Assembly: GCA_947486475.1 (NCBI GenBank)
Contig: CANKTR010000012.1
Span: forward strand, 1-19,524
DNA from: Microbacteriaceae bacterium
GTDB taxonomy: Bacteria; Actinomycetota; Actinomycetes; Actinomycetales; Microbacteriaceae
Direction: 5' to 3'
Length of the DNA stretch: 19,524 nt
Shown: one piece after another, positions 1 through 7,462 of the stretch
Position numbering within the stretch: position 1 is the first letter of the stretch
Layout of the letters: each line of letters opens with the position of its first letter
Notes under the pieces: model-generated
The model's database searches: none
Seen by the model: only the letters and a program-made list of their open reading frames with translations
Told to the model about the DNA's origin: nothing
Position numbers and translations under genes: made by a program

Positions 1-377
1 TCGCGGTGACGTTCTCGAAAGAGCGAATCTTGTTCGGCAAGCCTCTTGCCGCGACGCAAATCACGCAGACCAAGCTCGCCGATTGCTTCCTCGAATTCGA
101 AAAGGGAGTGCTGCTCTCGCACCACATCGGCAAACTCAAGGATTCGGGCACACTGACCCACGACCAGATTTCGGTCGGCAAACTCAACAACGTTCGCGAA
201 GCGGTAGGAATCGTCTCAACGGTTCGGTCGATTCTCGGTGGCGATGGTGTCACCGCGGATTATCCCGTCATGCGCCACATGATGAACCTCGAATCGGTTC
301 GCACCTACGAGGGCACCGACGAGGTTCACGCTCTCGTTGTCGGTCGTGCGCTCACCGGCGAAGAAGCCTTCCGCTAA
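1..377 (+). CDS. gcdH: Glutaryl-CoA dehydrogenase-like acyl-CoA dehydrogenase, C-terminal fragment
   Basis: This is the 3' end of a gene that begins before the window; complete codons run from base 3, so the apparent GTG at base 6 is internal. About 124 residues remain, covering the C-terminal helical domain of an FAD-dependent acyl-CoA dehydrogenase. The segment RILFGKPLAATQITQTKLAD matches the conserved FGKPLA...Q..KLAD stretch. The TYEGT motif near the end (Glu codon at 309-311) carries the catalytic base of the glutaryl/isovaleryl-CoA dehydrogenase type. The sequence GGDGVTADYPVMRHMMNLE is typical of glutaryl-CoA dehydrogenases, which oxidise and decarboxylate glutaryl-CoA to crotonyl-CoA in lysine and tryptophan breakdown. 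Substrate is inferred from similarity only; another short or branched acyl-CoA is possible. The gene ends with TAA. Confidence 0.8.
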   Translation, partial: AVTFSKERILFGKPLAATQITQTKLADCFLEFEKGVLLSHHIGKLKDSGTLTHDQISVGKLNNVREAVGIVSTVRSILGGDGVTADYPVMRHMMNLESVRTYEGTDEVHALVVGRALTGEEAFR

Positions 378-401
378 GCGGGGGTGACCAGCCCCGGGGG
401 G

Positions 402-407
402 TAGACT
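402..407 (+). promoter_or_regulatory. Putative leaderless -10 box (TAGACT) of the secreted-protein gene
   Basis: TAGACT fits the actinobacterial -10 pattern TANNNT and ends six bases before the GTG start at 414, so transcription would begin at or next to the start codon. No clear -35 box and no well-spaced Shine-Dalgarno sequence are visible in the 36-bp gap, which supports a leaderless reading. It would also drive hutG, which overlaps this gene. Confidence 0.4.
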
Positions 408-413
408 CCAGAC

Positions 414-1337
414 GTGAACAGAAAACAGGTGTCCCTCGCAGTTGCTCTAATCGGCGCGTTGCTTCTGCCCTTGACGCCAGCCACTGCCGAGACGGTCAGC
501 ATCTCTCCGACGAGTGAAATCACGTTCGACAACGAATTTGCGCAATCAATGCGCTTTGACGCACTCGGTCGGGCCTGGATTTGGAACTCTGTGAGAAGCG
601 ATACAGTCCCATATCGACTCGCAATTTTCGAGAGGGCGCCGGGAGCCTGGGCGCGAGTCCAGAGGGTCAAAGCAAAGAAATTAATTGTCAACACCCTTCG
701 ATTTGATTCGGATGGCAAGGCCTATGCCACCAATTTTCTTAAGAACGAAATCGTTACGTGGCGAGTCACCGATTCGGGCACTGTTCGCAAAGAACAACGC
801 GTCGCCCTCCGCGGTCGTGCCAATCCCCTTGATGCGTTTCCGAACGGGGAAGGTAGCCTTTTTGTCCTTTTCGGCAACCGAATTGACGAATTCGAGTTAC
901 CGCTCCGCAGAAAAGAGCGCCCGGTTCGCACGATTTATTCCGCGTCGCCGCTCTACAGCAAATTAGTTGCCCTCGCGGACGGAACCGTTTTCGTGATGTC
1001 ATTTGCCACCAACGCCCGCATTGAGGTCTTCGACGCGAGTCAATCGGGTGTTGCCGAACCGGCGCGAACGATACTCATTGATGGGACGCTTTCCACTGAT
1101 AGCAACCCAACCGACATTGCGCTCACCTCCGACGGCGACGTTGCTGTGGTGTATTGGTTAAGCGGGATCGCAATTTTTTCGACTAGCGCAAGCGGGAGTT
1201 CGGTCACCCCCGACACCTGGTACCCCATCGAGGCCCCGCTCGACAACCCACAAGGCGTCGACTTCGGACCAAACGGGGTCATGGGAATAGTGGATTATGC
1301 CGCTTCCACCGCGGTCAAGGTCTATTTCGAAAACTAA
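414..1337 (+). CDS. Secreted protein with about six propeller-like repeats, unknown function
   Basis: The 307-residue product starts at GTG. It has a signal peptide: MNRK, a hydrophobic core at about residues 6-20, and an ATA-type cleavage site near residue 25. There is no lipobox and no cysteine. The mature part shows repeats of about 40-45 residues of the form x-F-D-x-x-G-x-A-[hydrophobic strand], seen near residues 46, 95, 138, 183, 234 and 281, as in six-bladed NHL/SMP-30-like beta-propellers. Two repeats end in P-x-R-T-I (170-174 and 216-220). I see no catalytic motif and cannot assign a function. The stop codon shares one base with the hutG start (TAATG), so the two are probably co-translated. 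The gene has more A/T than its neighbours and four TTA leucine codons. A binding or envelope role is only a guess. Confidence 0.75.
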   Translation: MNRKQVSLAVALIGALLLPLTPATAETVSISPTSEITFDNEFAQSMRFDALGRAWIWNSVRSDTVPYRLAIFERAPGAWARVQRVKAKKLIVNTLRFDSDGKAYATNFLKNEIVTWRVTDSGTVRKEQRVALRGRANPLDAFPNGEGSLFVLFGNRIDEFELPLRRKERPVRTIYSASPLYSKLVALADGTVFVMSFATNARIEVFDASQSGVAEPARTILIDGTLSTDSNPTDIALTSDGDVAVVYWLSGIAIFSTSASGSSVTPDTWYPIEAPLDNPQGVDFGPNGVMGIVDYAASTAVKVYFEN

Positions 1338-2230
1338 TGGCGCTCTCGCACGATCCCCTCTGGCCCCGAGCCGGTGATTGGAGCGCGCCTGACGGTGACG
1401 TAGATTTCGGAATGATTGGCGTACCAACGTTTTCGACGTCGATTACGCCCGGTTCGACAAACCTCACACCCGCAGCGGTTCGCGACGTTCTTCCCCGATA
1501 TTCCGAGGTTTTTCAGTCGGGCGATGACATCCTGACCGCGGCGGAGCTTGTCCGCCACGATTTCGGTGACGTGGTCGACCCCGATGGTGACGAGGCTGGC
1601 GCGATTCGCGTGATTGCCGAGGCGGTTGCCCGCACACGGCTTCTGATGGCGATTGGTGGCGACAACGCGCTCACCGTCCCCGTGGCGGTCGCGGGGTGGG
1701 GCGATCAGATCGCCACGGCGGGGCTCATCACGGTCGACGCGCACCTTGACGTCCGTGACGGCGTCAGCAACGGTTCGCCCGTTCGGCGACTCATCGAAGA
1801 TTTTGGGGCCGACCCCGCCCGCGTGGTGCAGATCGCGATTGCCGACTTCGCCAACTCGACCGAATACCTTCGCCGCGTTCGTGACTGGGGAGTTACGGTG
1901 ATCACTCGCGATGACGTCGCTCGGCGGGGAGTCGACGCTGTGGTGAAAGAAGCACTCGAGATTGCCGGTGCGGCGGGTGGTCCGATTCACGTCGACCTCG
2001 ACATCGACGCCTGTGACCGTTCGGTTGCGCCGGCCTGCCCAGCCTCTATTCCCGGGGGACTCAGCGCCTTCGAAATGCGCCAATTCGCTCGCGAGTTCGC
2101 CCGCGACGACCGAGTCTCGACCATTGACCTTGCCGAGGTCGATGCCGGCGCCGACACCGAGGACGGGCGCACGATTCGCCTCACCGCGCTGTGTGTTCTC
2201 GAAGCTCTTGCGGGACTAGCCGAGCGCTAA
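1337..2230 (+). CDS. hutG: Formimidoylglutamase (ureohydrolase/arginase family)
   Basis: The 297-residue product has the normal length for the arginase/agmatinase superfamily. Visible metal-site motifs are GGDN at residues 107-110, DAHLD at 134-138 and DLDID at 220-224, followed by APACPASIPGGLS, a signature of HutG-type members. It should hydrolyse N-formimino-glutamate to glutamate and formamide, the last step of histidine degradation; the hutHUI genes opposite supply the preceding steps. The first metal-ligand motif reads GGDN where most ureohydrolases have GGDH, and I believe this is common in actinobacterial HutG. The start overlaps the preceding stop by one base and the 3' end overlaps hutI by four bases. 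Agmatinase or another ureohydrolase activity is the main alternative, but the hut context argues for HutG. Confidence 0.88.
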   Translation: MALSHDPLWPRAGDWSAPDGDVDFGMIGVPTFSTSITPGSTNLTPAAVRDVLPRYSEVFQSGDDILTAAELVRHDFGDVVDPDGDEAGAIRVIAEAVARTRLLMAIGGDNALTVPVAVAGWGDQIATAGLITVDAHLDVRDGVSNGSPVRRLIEDFGADPARVVQIAIADFANSTEYLRRVRDWGVTVITRDDVARRGVDAVVKEALEIAGAAGGPIHVDLDIDACDRSVAPACPASIPGGLSAFEMRQFAREFARDDRVSTIDLAEVDAGADTEDGRTIRLTALCVLEALAGLAER

Positions 2231-3384
2231 CTCCAGACGCGGCGTACTAGGTTGACACCTGGCCGGTACGCGAGGTGGATGTGGTTGGGAGCGTCGAGTT
2301 CGACGACGTGTGCGAGCGATCCCACTGCGAGATTTCCCGCGGTGGCGAGGCCCAGCGATTGGGCACCGCCCGCGGTAGCCGACCACAGCGCTTCGGAGGG
2401 AGTCATTCCCATCTCGCGGACGGCGATGGCGATACAGAAAGCCATCGATGTCGTGTACGACGAACCGGGGTTGCAGTTGGTGGCCAGCGCGACGGTGACT
2501 CCCGCGTCTATAAATCGGCGAGCGTCGGGATAGGGCTGACGCGTCGAAAAGTCGGACCCTGGCAACAGTGTCAGCACAGCCCCCGACTTATTCAACGCGT
2601 GCACGTCGACGTCGGTCACGAACGTTCCGTGGTCGATGCTCGCGACCCCGGATTCAATAGCCATCTGGACGGATGTGGACGGCCCGAGTTGCGCGGCGTG
2701 AATGTGCGTCCGCAATCCACGCGCCGCACCCGCTTCGAGGATTCGTTGGGACTGTTCGACCGTAAATGCTCCGTCCTCGCGGAACACATCGATTGCCGTG
2801 ACAAAAGGCGCGACGGCATCGAGCATCTCGCCGCACACCAGATCGACATAGGCGTCGGCGCGACCAGCGAATTCGGCGGGGACAACATGTGCTCCGAGGA
2901 AGGTCACGTGGTCGGTGAACTCGCGGGCGATTCGAGCGAGGCGCTCTTCGTGCTCGACCGTCAACCCGTATCCCGTCTTGATTTCGACGGTCGTCGTTCC
3001 CATTGCGCGCATCTCGGCGAGTCGAGCATCGATGAGTTCGCGCAGTTCGTCGTCGGACGCTGCGCGCGTTGCCGCGACCGTCGTCGCAATTCCGCCCGCG
3101 GTGTAGGGCTCCCCTGCCATACGGGCGGCGAACTCGAGCGATCGTTCGCCGGCGGACGCGAGATGCGTGTGTGAATCGACAAAACCCGGGATTACCGCTC
3201 GTCCTTCGGCGTCGAGGACTTCGGTGCCGCTATTCACGCGCGCCTCGGCATCGGTGTCGAGGCCGACCCAGGTCACCACGCCCTCTGACCATTCGATAGC
3301 CGCATCGTTGAGGATTCCGAAACGGTCGCCCCACGCCGGGTCGTTCGTGACGAGTTCGCCGATGTTATGCAGCAGAGTGGTCAT
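2227..3384 (-). CDS. hutI: Imidazolonepropionase
   Basis: This 385-residue amidohydrolase has the family length. It opens the imidazolone ring of 4-imidazolone-5-propionate to give N-formimino-glutamate, the third step of histidine degradation, in the cytoplasm. Visible motifs are DSHTHL with metal ligands His72 and His74, VEIKTGYGLT (133-142), FLGAHVVP (162-169), IHAAQLG with metal ligand His229, DHGTF with His252, and ATNCNPGSS (301-309). In Bacillus subtilis HutI the last motif carries a metal-binding Asp and the IHA motif is followed by a catalytic Glu; here the equivalents are Asn303 and Gln232. It is the last gene of the hutHUI operon, 13 bp after hutU, and no good Shine-Dalgarno sequence is visible. 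The TAG stop interlocks with the hutG stop on the other strand. Confidence 0.93.
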   Translation of the reverse strand: MTTLLHNIGELVTNDPAWGDRFGILNDAAIEWSEGVVTWVGLDTDAEARVNSGTEVLDAEGRAVIPGFVDSHTHLASAGERSLEFAARMAGEPYTAGGIATTVAATRAASDDELRELIDARLAEMRAMGTTTVEIKTGYGLTVEHEERLARIAREFTDHVTFLGAHVVPAEFAGRADAYVDLVCGEMLDAVAPFVTAIDVFREDGAFTVEQSQRILEAGAARGLRTHIHAAQLGPSTSVQMAIESGVASIDHGTFVTDVDVHALNKSGAVLTLLPGSDFSTRQPYPDARRFIDAGVTVALATNCNPGSSYTTSMAFCIAIAVREMGMTPSEALWSATAGGAQSLGLATAGNLAVGSLAHVVELDAPNHIHLAYRPGVNLVRRVWS

Positions 3385-3397
3385 GACGTCAGGCTAC

Positions 3398-5086
3398 TCA
3401 AATCTCCCACATCGGAACGCGAAGGCCGCGCTCGCGGGCGACTTCTTCGGCTCGTTCGTACCCGGCATCGACGTGACGCATGACACCCGAACCCGGGTCG
3501 TTGACCAACACACGCGACACCTTCTCGGCGGCGAGGTCGGTGCCGTCAACGACGAGCACCTGGCCGCTGTGAATCGAGCGACCGATGCCGACCCCTCCAC
3601 CGTGGTGGAGCGACACCCAGGTCGCGCCGCTCGCGGTGTTCAGTAGCGCGTTCAGCAGCGGCCAGTCGGCGATGGCGTCACTGCCATCGAGCATCGCTTC
3701 GGTCTCGCGATAGGGCGACGCAACGGAACCCGAGTCGAGGTGGTCGCGGCCGATGACGATCGGCGCACTGACTTCGCCGTTCTTGACCATCTCGTTGAAC
3801 CGAAGTCCGGCGAGGTGGCGTTCCTTGTAGCCGAGCCAGCAGATGCGGGCGGGAAGCCCCTCGAAGTGGACTTTCTCTCCAGCCTTGGTAATCCAGCGCT
3901 TGAGGTGTTCGTCGTCGGGGAACAGTTCGAGAATCGCTTTGTCGGTCGCCGCGATGTCGGCAGGGTCACCAGACAGGGCCACCCACCGGAACGGACCCTT
4001 GCCTTCGGCGAAAAGCGGGCGGATGTAGGCGGGAACGAAACCGGGGAAGTCGAACGCGCGGTCATAGCCGCCCAATTCCGCCTCGCGCCGAATCGAGTTG
4101 CCGTAATCGAACACGACGGCACCCTTGTCCTGGAACTCAACCATCGCCTTGACCTGCTTGGCCATGGCCGCACGGGAACGGTCGGTGAAGCCCTCTGGGT
4201 CTTTTGCCGCGTCGCCGAGCCAGTCCGCAACCGACTCGCCCTCGGGCAGGTACGACAGTGGGTCGTGGGCGCTCGTTTGGTCGGTCACGATGTCAATGGC
4301 GACACCGCGCGCGAGCATCTCGGGGAAAACAGTAGCTGCGTTGCCGACCAGTCCAACCGAGCGGGGGATGCGCTTGTCCTTGGCGTCCAGTGCGCGCTCG
4401 ATGGCGACGTCGATGTCGTCCGTCATCTCGTCGAGGTATCCGTGGTCGACACGACGCTGCAGGCGTTCCGCGTCGACGTCGACGATGAGGACCGCGCCGT
4501 CATTGAGCGTCACGGCGAGAGGCTGCGCTCCACCCATTCCGCCGCAACCGCCCGTCAGTGTCAGCGTGCCGGCGAGCGTTCCGTTGAACTTCTCGCGCGC
4601 GACCGCTCCGAACGTCTCGTACGTCCCCTGCAGGATTCCCTGCGTGCCGATGTAGATCCACGACCCGGCCGTCATCTGGCCGTACATCGTGAGACCCTCC
4701 GCCTCGAGTTTTCTGAACTCGGGCCAGTTCGCCCAGTCCCCGACGAGGTTCGAGTTCGCAATCAGAACGCGCGGTGCCCACTCGTGCGTCGTGAAAATCC
4801 CGACGGGCTTTCCCGACTGCACCAAGAGCGTTTCGTTTGACTCGAGCGTGTCGAGGGCGTGAACGATAGCGTCGAACGCAAGCCAGTTACGCGCAGCACG
4901 ACCCGTTCCGCCATAGACAACCAAGTCGTCGGGACGCTCGGCCACATCGGGATCCAGGTTGTTCATGAGCATCCGCTTGGCGGCCTCGGTGGACCAGTGC
5001 TTGGCGGTGATGGTGCTGCCACGCGCGGCGCGAACAACGCGCGGCTCGTGTCCGGGGACTGATCCGCCAACGGGAATGATGCTCAT
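3398..5086 (-). CDS. hutU: Urocanate hydratase (urocanase)
   Basis: The 562-residue product matches the usual 550-560. It is the NAD+-dependent enzyme that hydrates urocanate to imidazolonepropionate, step two of histidine degradation. Recognisable segments are [13 protein letters not shown] (38-50), [12 protein letters not shown] (57-68), the glycine-rich nucleotide-binding run [10 protein letters not shown] (179-188), [11 protein letters not shown] with the conserved Cys416 (the Cys410 equivalent of Pseudomonas), and [13 protein letters not shown] (494-506). All key motifs are intact. It lies 11 bp after hutH and 13 bp before hutI. The ATG at 5086 has a good ribosome binding site, AAAGGA, seven bases upstream and partly overlapping the hutH stop codon, which suggests coupled translation. 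Regulation is expected from the hutH promoter and HutR. Confidence 0.97.
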   Translation of the reverse strand: MSIIPVGGSVPGHEPRVVRAARGSTITAKHWSTEAAKRMLMNNLDPDVAERPDDLVVYGGTGRAARNWLAFDAIVHALDTLESNETLLVQSGKPVGIFTTHEWAPRVLIANSNLVGDWANWPEFRKLEAEGLTMYGQMTAGSWIYIGTQGILQGTYETFGAVAREKFNGTLAGTLTLTGGCGGMGGAQPLAVTLNDGAVLIVDVDAERLQRRVDHGYLDEMTDDIDVAIERALDAKDKRIPRSVGLVGNAATVFPEMLARGVAIDIVTDQTSAHDPLSYLPEGESVADWLGDAAKDPEGFTDRSRAAMAKQVKAMVEFQDKGAVVFDYGNSIRREAELGGYDRAFDFPGFVPAYIRPLFAEGKGPFRWVALSGDPADIAATDKAILELFPDDEHLKRWITKAGEKVHFEGLPARICWLGYKERHLAGLRFNEMVKNGEVSAPIVIGRDHLDSGSVASPYRETEAMLDGSDAIADWPLLNALLNTASGATWVSLHHGGGVGIGRSIHSGQVLVVDGTDLAAEKVSRVLVNDPGSGVMRHVDAGYERAEEVARERGLRVPMWEI

Positions 5087-5097
5087 GGTTGTGTCCT

Positions 5098-6630
5098 TTA
5101 GTCGAGTGTGCCCGTGGTTTTTTCCGCTGTCGCAAGAATCTGGCCCGATTGGACCAATGCGACAACGGCATCAATTTCGGGAGAGAGGAATCGGTCGGGG
5201 CCTGGGCCTCCGGATGCCGCGTTGACGAGGTCGATGATGGGCGCCGTCGCTGCGGATGCTTGTGCGTCCCGCAACGCTGCTCCGCGGGAAGCAGTGAGGA
5301 TCTCGATAGCGAGAACGCGGGACAACCCGTCGATCGCGCGACCGAGCTTGCGGCCCGCCGCCCACCCCATCGACACGTGGTCTTCCTGCATTGCGGATGA
5401 CGGAATCGAGTCGACCGAGGCGGGCATCGCCAGCCGCTTGAGTTCGCTCACGATTCCGGCCGCGGTGTACTGGGCAATCATCAACCCGCTATCGACACCG
5501 GCTTCGTGCGCGAGAAACGGGGGAAGCCCAGCGCTCCTCGTCTGGTCGAGAAACCGGTCCGTTCGGCGTTCGCTCATCGACGCAACGTCGGCGATGGCAA
5601 TGGCGAGAAAATCGAGGACATAGCCGACGGGTGCGCCGTGGAAATTTCCGTTCGATTCGACCCGGTAGTCGAGGGTGACAACAGGGTTGTCAATCGCGGA
5701 CGCCAATTCGAGGCGGGCCACGCGCTCGGCGTGGTCAACGGTGTCGCGGGCTGCGCCGTGAACCTGCGGCGCACATCGAATCGAATACGCGTCTTGAACG
5801 CGGGTATCGTCGGGCCCAGCGTGGCTGGCGACGAGCGGGCTCCCGTCCAGCAGCGCACGAACGTTACGTGCTGACGCTCGTTGACCGGGGTGCGGACGCA
5901 GTGTCATCAGGTCATCGGCGAACACCTTGTCGGTCGCGAGAAGCCCCTCGACCGAGATCGACAGTGCGATATCGGCGACACGCAGCAGGTGACGAATGTC
6001 CTCAATCGCCAACACGAGCATCGCGGTCATGCCGTCGGTTCCGTTGATGAGGGCGAGACCCTCTTTCTCACGAAGTTCGACGGGGGTGATTCCAGCAGCG
6101 GCGAGGGCCTCAGCAGAGTCGAGCGCATCACCCGCGCGGTTTCGAACCCGGCCCTCGCCCATCAGGACGAGAGCGCAGTGAGCGAGCGGGGCGAGGTCAC
6201 CAGAGCAACCGAGCGATCCGTACTCGTAGACGATGGGCGTGAGTCCGGCGTTCAGCACGGCGGCGTACGTTTCGACCACGACGGGGCGAACTCCCGTCCG
6301 GCCGGTCATGAGCGTCGATAGACGTTGCGCCATCAGCCCGCGGATGACTTCGGTCTCGATTTCTGGGCCGGTCCCGGCAGCGTGCGAACGGATGAGCGAA
6401 CACTGCAGTTGAGCCCGTTGGTCCTCCGGGATGAAGGTGGTTGCAAGCGCGCCGAAACCGGTCGAAATGCCGTAGTGCGGGTCAGGGTCGTTCGCCAGCG
6501 CTTCGATTGCCGTTCGGGTTGCGGCAACGGCGTTGACGGCAGCGACGTCGAGTTCGACGGTGTCGCCGCGGCGCGCAATGCCAATGAGCTCGCTGTCGGT
6601 GAGCGGACCGATTCCTATAACGACGACCAT
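5098..6630 (-). CDS. hutH: Histidine ammonia-lyase
   Basis: This enzyme removes ammonia from L-histidine to give urocanate, the entry step of the pathway. The frame is open to an ATG at 6702, but the ATG at 6630 gives 510 residues, the standard length, and begins just before the conserved N-terminus; the longer version would also cross the promoter and the hutR start. Conserved elements are YGISTGFG with Tyr53, the MIO-forming loop [14 protein letters not shown] with Cys142-Ser143-Gly144, VQDAYSIRC (278-286), SNGNFHG (326-332) and QEDHVSMG (415-422). The electrophilic MIO cofactor forms from Ala-Ser-Gly in the Pseudomonas enzyme; here the triad is Cys-Ser-Gly, which I recall from Streptomyces HutH too. 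It is the first gene of the hutHUI operon and is transcribed divergently from hutR. Confidence 0.96.
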   Translation of the reverse strand: MVVVIGIGPLTDSELIGIARRGDTVELDVAAVNAVAATRTAIEALANDPDPHYGISTGFGALATTFIPEDQRAQLQCSLIRSHAAGTGPEIETEVIRGLMAQRLSTLMTGRTGVRPVVVETYAAVLNAGLTPIVYEYGSLGCSGDLAPLAHCALVLMGEGRVRNRAGDALDSAEALAAAGITPVELREKEGLALINGTDGMTAMLVLAIEDIRHLLRVADIALSISVEGLLATDKVFADDLMTLRPHPGQRASARNVRALLDGSPLVASHAGPDDTRVQDAYSIRCAPQVHGAARDTVDHAERVARLELASAIDNPVVTLDYRVESNGNFHGAPVGYVLDFLAIAIADVASMSERRTDRFLDQTRSAGLPPFLAHEAGVDSGLMIAQYTAAGIVSELKRLAMPASVDSIPSSAMQEDHVSMGWAAGRKLGRAIDGLSRVLAIEILTASRGAALRDAQASAATAPIIDLVNAASGGPGPDRFLSPEIDAVVALVQSGQILATAEKTTGTLD

Positions 6631-6636
6631 GTCTCG

Positions 6637-6665
6637 ATTACACACCCCGCGCACGCGCCTGTCAT
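6637..6665 (-). promoter_or_regulatory. hutHUI promoter, probably leaderless
   Basis: Read on the minus strand, a -35 box ATGACA (6660-6665, five of six matches to TTGACA) is followed by a 17-bp spacer (6643-6659) and a -10 box TGTAAT (6637-6642, five of six matches to TATAAT). Only six bases separate the -10 from the hutH ATG at 6630, so transcription should begin at the start codon. There is no Shine-Dalgarno sequence before hutH, which fits. The spacer contains GCGC-AC-GCGC, a small inverted repeat of unknown meaning. Confidence 0.6.
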
Positions 6666-6678
6666 TGGGTCGAGGCGC

Positions 6679-6684
6679 TATTCT
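6679..6684 (+). promoter_or_regulatory. Putative leaderless -10 box (TATTCT) of hutR
   Basis: TATTCT fits TANNNT and ends seven bases before the hutR ATG at 6692, so the transcript would begin at or beside the start codon. No acceptable -35 box and no well-spaced ribosome binding site are visible. The operator-like palindrome overlaps its last base and extends downstream, where a bound regulator would block polymerase. Confidence 0.4.
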
Positions 6685-6701
6685 GTCTGGTATGTCAGAC
6701 A
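6684..6701. promoter_or_regulatory. Putative HutR operator, 18-bp palindrome
   Basis: The sequence TGTCTG-GTATGT-CAGACA is a perfect 6-bp inverted repeat around a 6-bp spacer. Its core TCTG-N6-CAGA with a central AT has the same layout as the operator I recall for the IclR-type regulator HutR of Corynebacterium resistens (TCTGwwATwCCAGA); that recollection should be verified. It covers the hutR start codon (6692-6694) and touches the hutR -10 box, and its centre is about 62 bp upstream of the expected hutH transcription start. Binding could therefore control hutR itself and also act on hutH. Whether it activates or represses cannot be read from sequence. Confidence 0.6.
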
Positions 6702-7438
6702 AAGTGCAGGTACCCGCGGCGGATGGCGCGCTGCGGATTCTCAGTTTTCTCGCTCGTCAGCGCGGGAGCGTCCCGGCCGCGACCATCGCCACGGCACTCG
6801 AATTACCGCGATCGACGACCTACCACCTGCTCACCACGCTTCTCGATCACGGGTATGTCGTCAACGGCGATCGTCGTTGGGCGCTGGGGGTCGCGACTCA
6901 CGACCTCGGGACCGGCTATTTGCGGCAACAGCCGCTCGCACTGGTCGGTCGCAACCTGATCACACGATTGGCGGAATCTGTCGGAGAGAACGCGCACCTC
7001 GCGGTTTTGCACGGTCGTGACGTTGTGTACGTCGTCGAAGGTCGCGCACCCGACCGGCCGTCGCTCATCACCGACGTCGGCGTTCGACTTCCCGCGCACC
7101 TCACGGCCAGTGGTCGCTCGATGCTTGCGGCAATGTCCCGCGAACAAGTCCTCGCTCTGTATCCCAACGACGAATCGTTGACCAGCCGAGGAGACGCGTC
7201 ACTGACCAGGCGGGGACTGCGCGAAGTGCTGCGATTGGCGCGCGAACGCGGCTTCGCGACCGAGCACGGTGAAATCACCGCCGGTTTTGAGTCGGTGGCT
7301 GTGCCCGTGCTTGATCGAGTCGGTTGGCCACTCGCATCCATCGCTCTGACGTTCCCCGAGGGAACCGTCGGCGTCGAACAACTCGCCCGCGAGGCACAGG
7401 CGACGGCCATCGAAATTTCGCGTCGACTTCGCGTCTAG
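6692..7438 (+). CDS. hutR: IclR-family regulator, probably of histidine utilisation
   Basis: The 248-residue product has the IclR layout. A winged helix-turn-helix lies at about residues 10-65 (ALRILSFLAR, then LPRSTTYHLLTTLLDHGYV). A C-terminal effector-binding domain follows from about residue 80, with LPAHLTASGRSMLAAM (133-148) and FESVAVPVLDRVGWPLASIALT (199-220). The frame is open further upstream, but ATG 6692 is chosen because the protein then begins at the usual IclR N-terminus; GTG 6704 is an in-frame alternative. Its divergent position next to hutH and the palindrome between them suggest it senses histidine or urocanate and controls hutHUI and itself. The effector is inferred. In Corynebacterium a related regulator called HutR occupies the same position. 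Confidence 0.85.
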   Translation: MSDKVQVPAADGALRILSFLARQRGSVPAATIATALELPRSTTYHLLTTLLDHGYVVNGDRRWALGVATHDLGTGYLRQQPLALVGRNLITRLAESVGENAHLAVLHGRDVVYVVEGRAPDRPSLITDVGVRLPAHLTASGRSMLAAMSREQVLALYPNDESLTSRGDASLTRRGLREVLRLARERGFATEHGEITAGFESVAVPVLDRVGWPLASIALTFPEGTVGVEQLAREAQATAIEISRRLRV

Positions 7439-7462
7439 TCGCGGTGATGGGAAGATAGGGGT

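Noticed and set aside
379..396. CGGGG/CCCCG hairpin after the acyl-CoA dehydrogenase gene as a terminator
   Set aside because: The stem is only five pairs with an eight-base loop and no T-run follows; it may simply reflect G/C-rich sequence.
2275..3174. Long open frame of about 299 codons on the plus strand opposite hutI
   Set aside because: It is the antisense shadow of a fully recognisable enzyme; the translation is rich in Arg, Gly and Asp with no family motif.
3740..4840. Open frame of about 366 codons on the plus strand opposite hutU
   Set aside because: Antisense shadow caused by high third-position GC; urocanase on the minus strand has all its motifs, and no domain is seen here.
6649..6658. 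GCGC-AC-GCGC inverted repeat in the hutH promoter spacer as an operator
   Set aside because: Such short G/C repeats are expected often in DNA of this composition; the 18-bp palindrome nearby is a far better candidate.
6631..6702. Extended N-terminus for hutH starting at 6702
   Set aside because: It would add 24 residues without homology to HutH, run through the promoter and operator, and overlap the hutR start.
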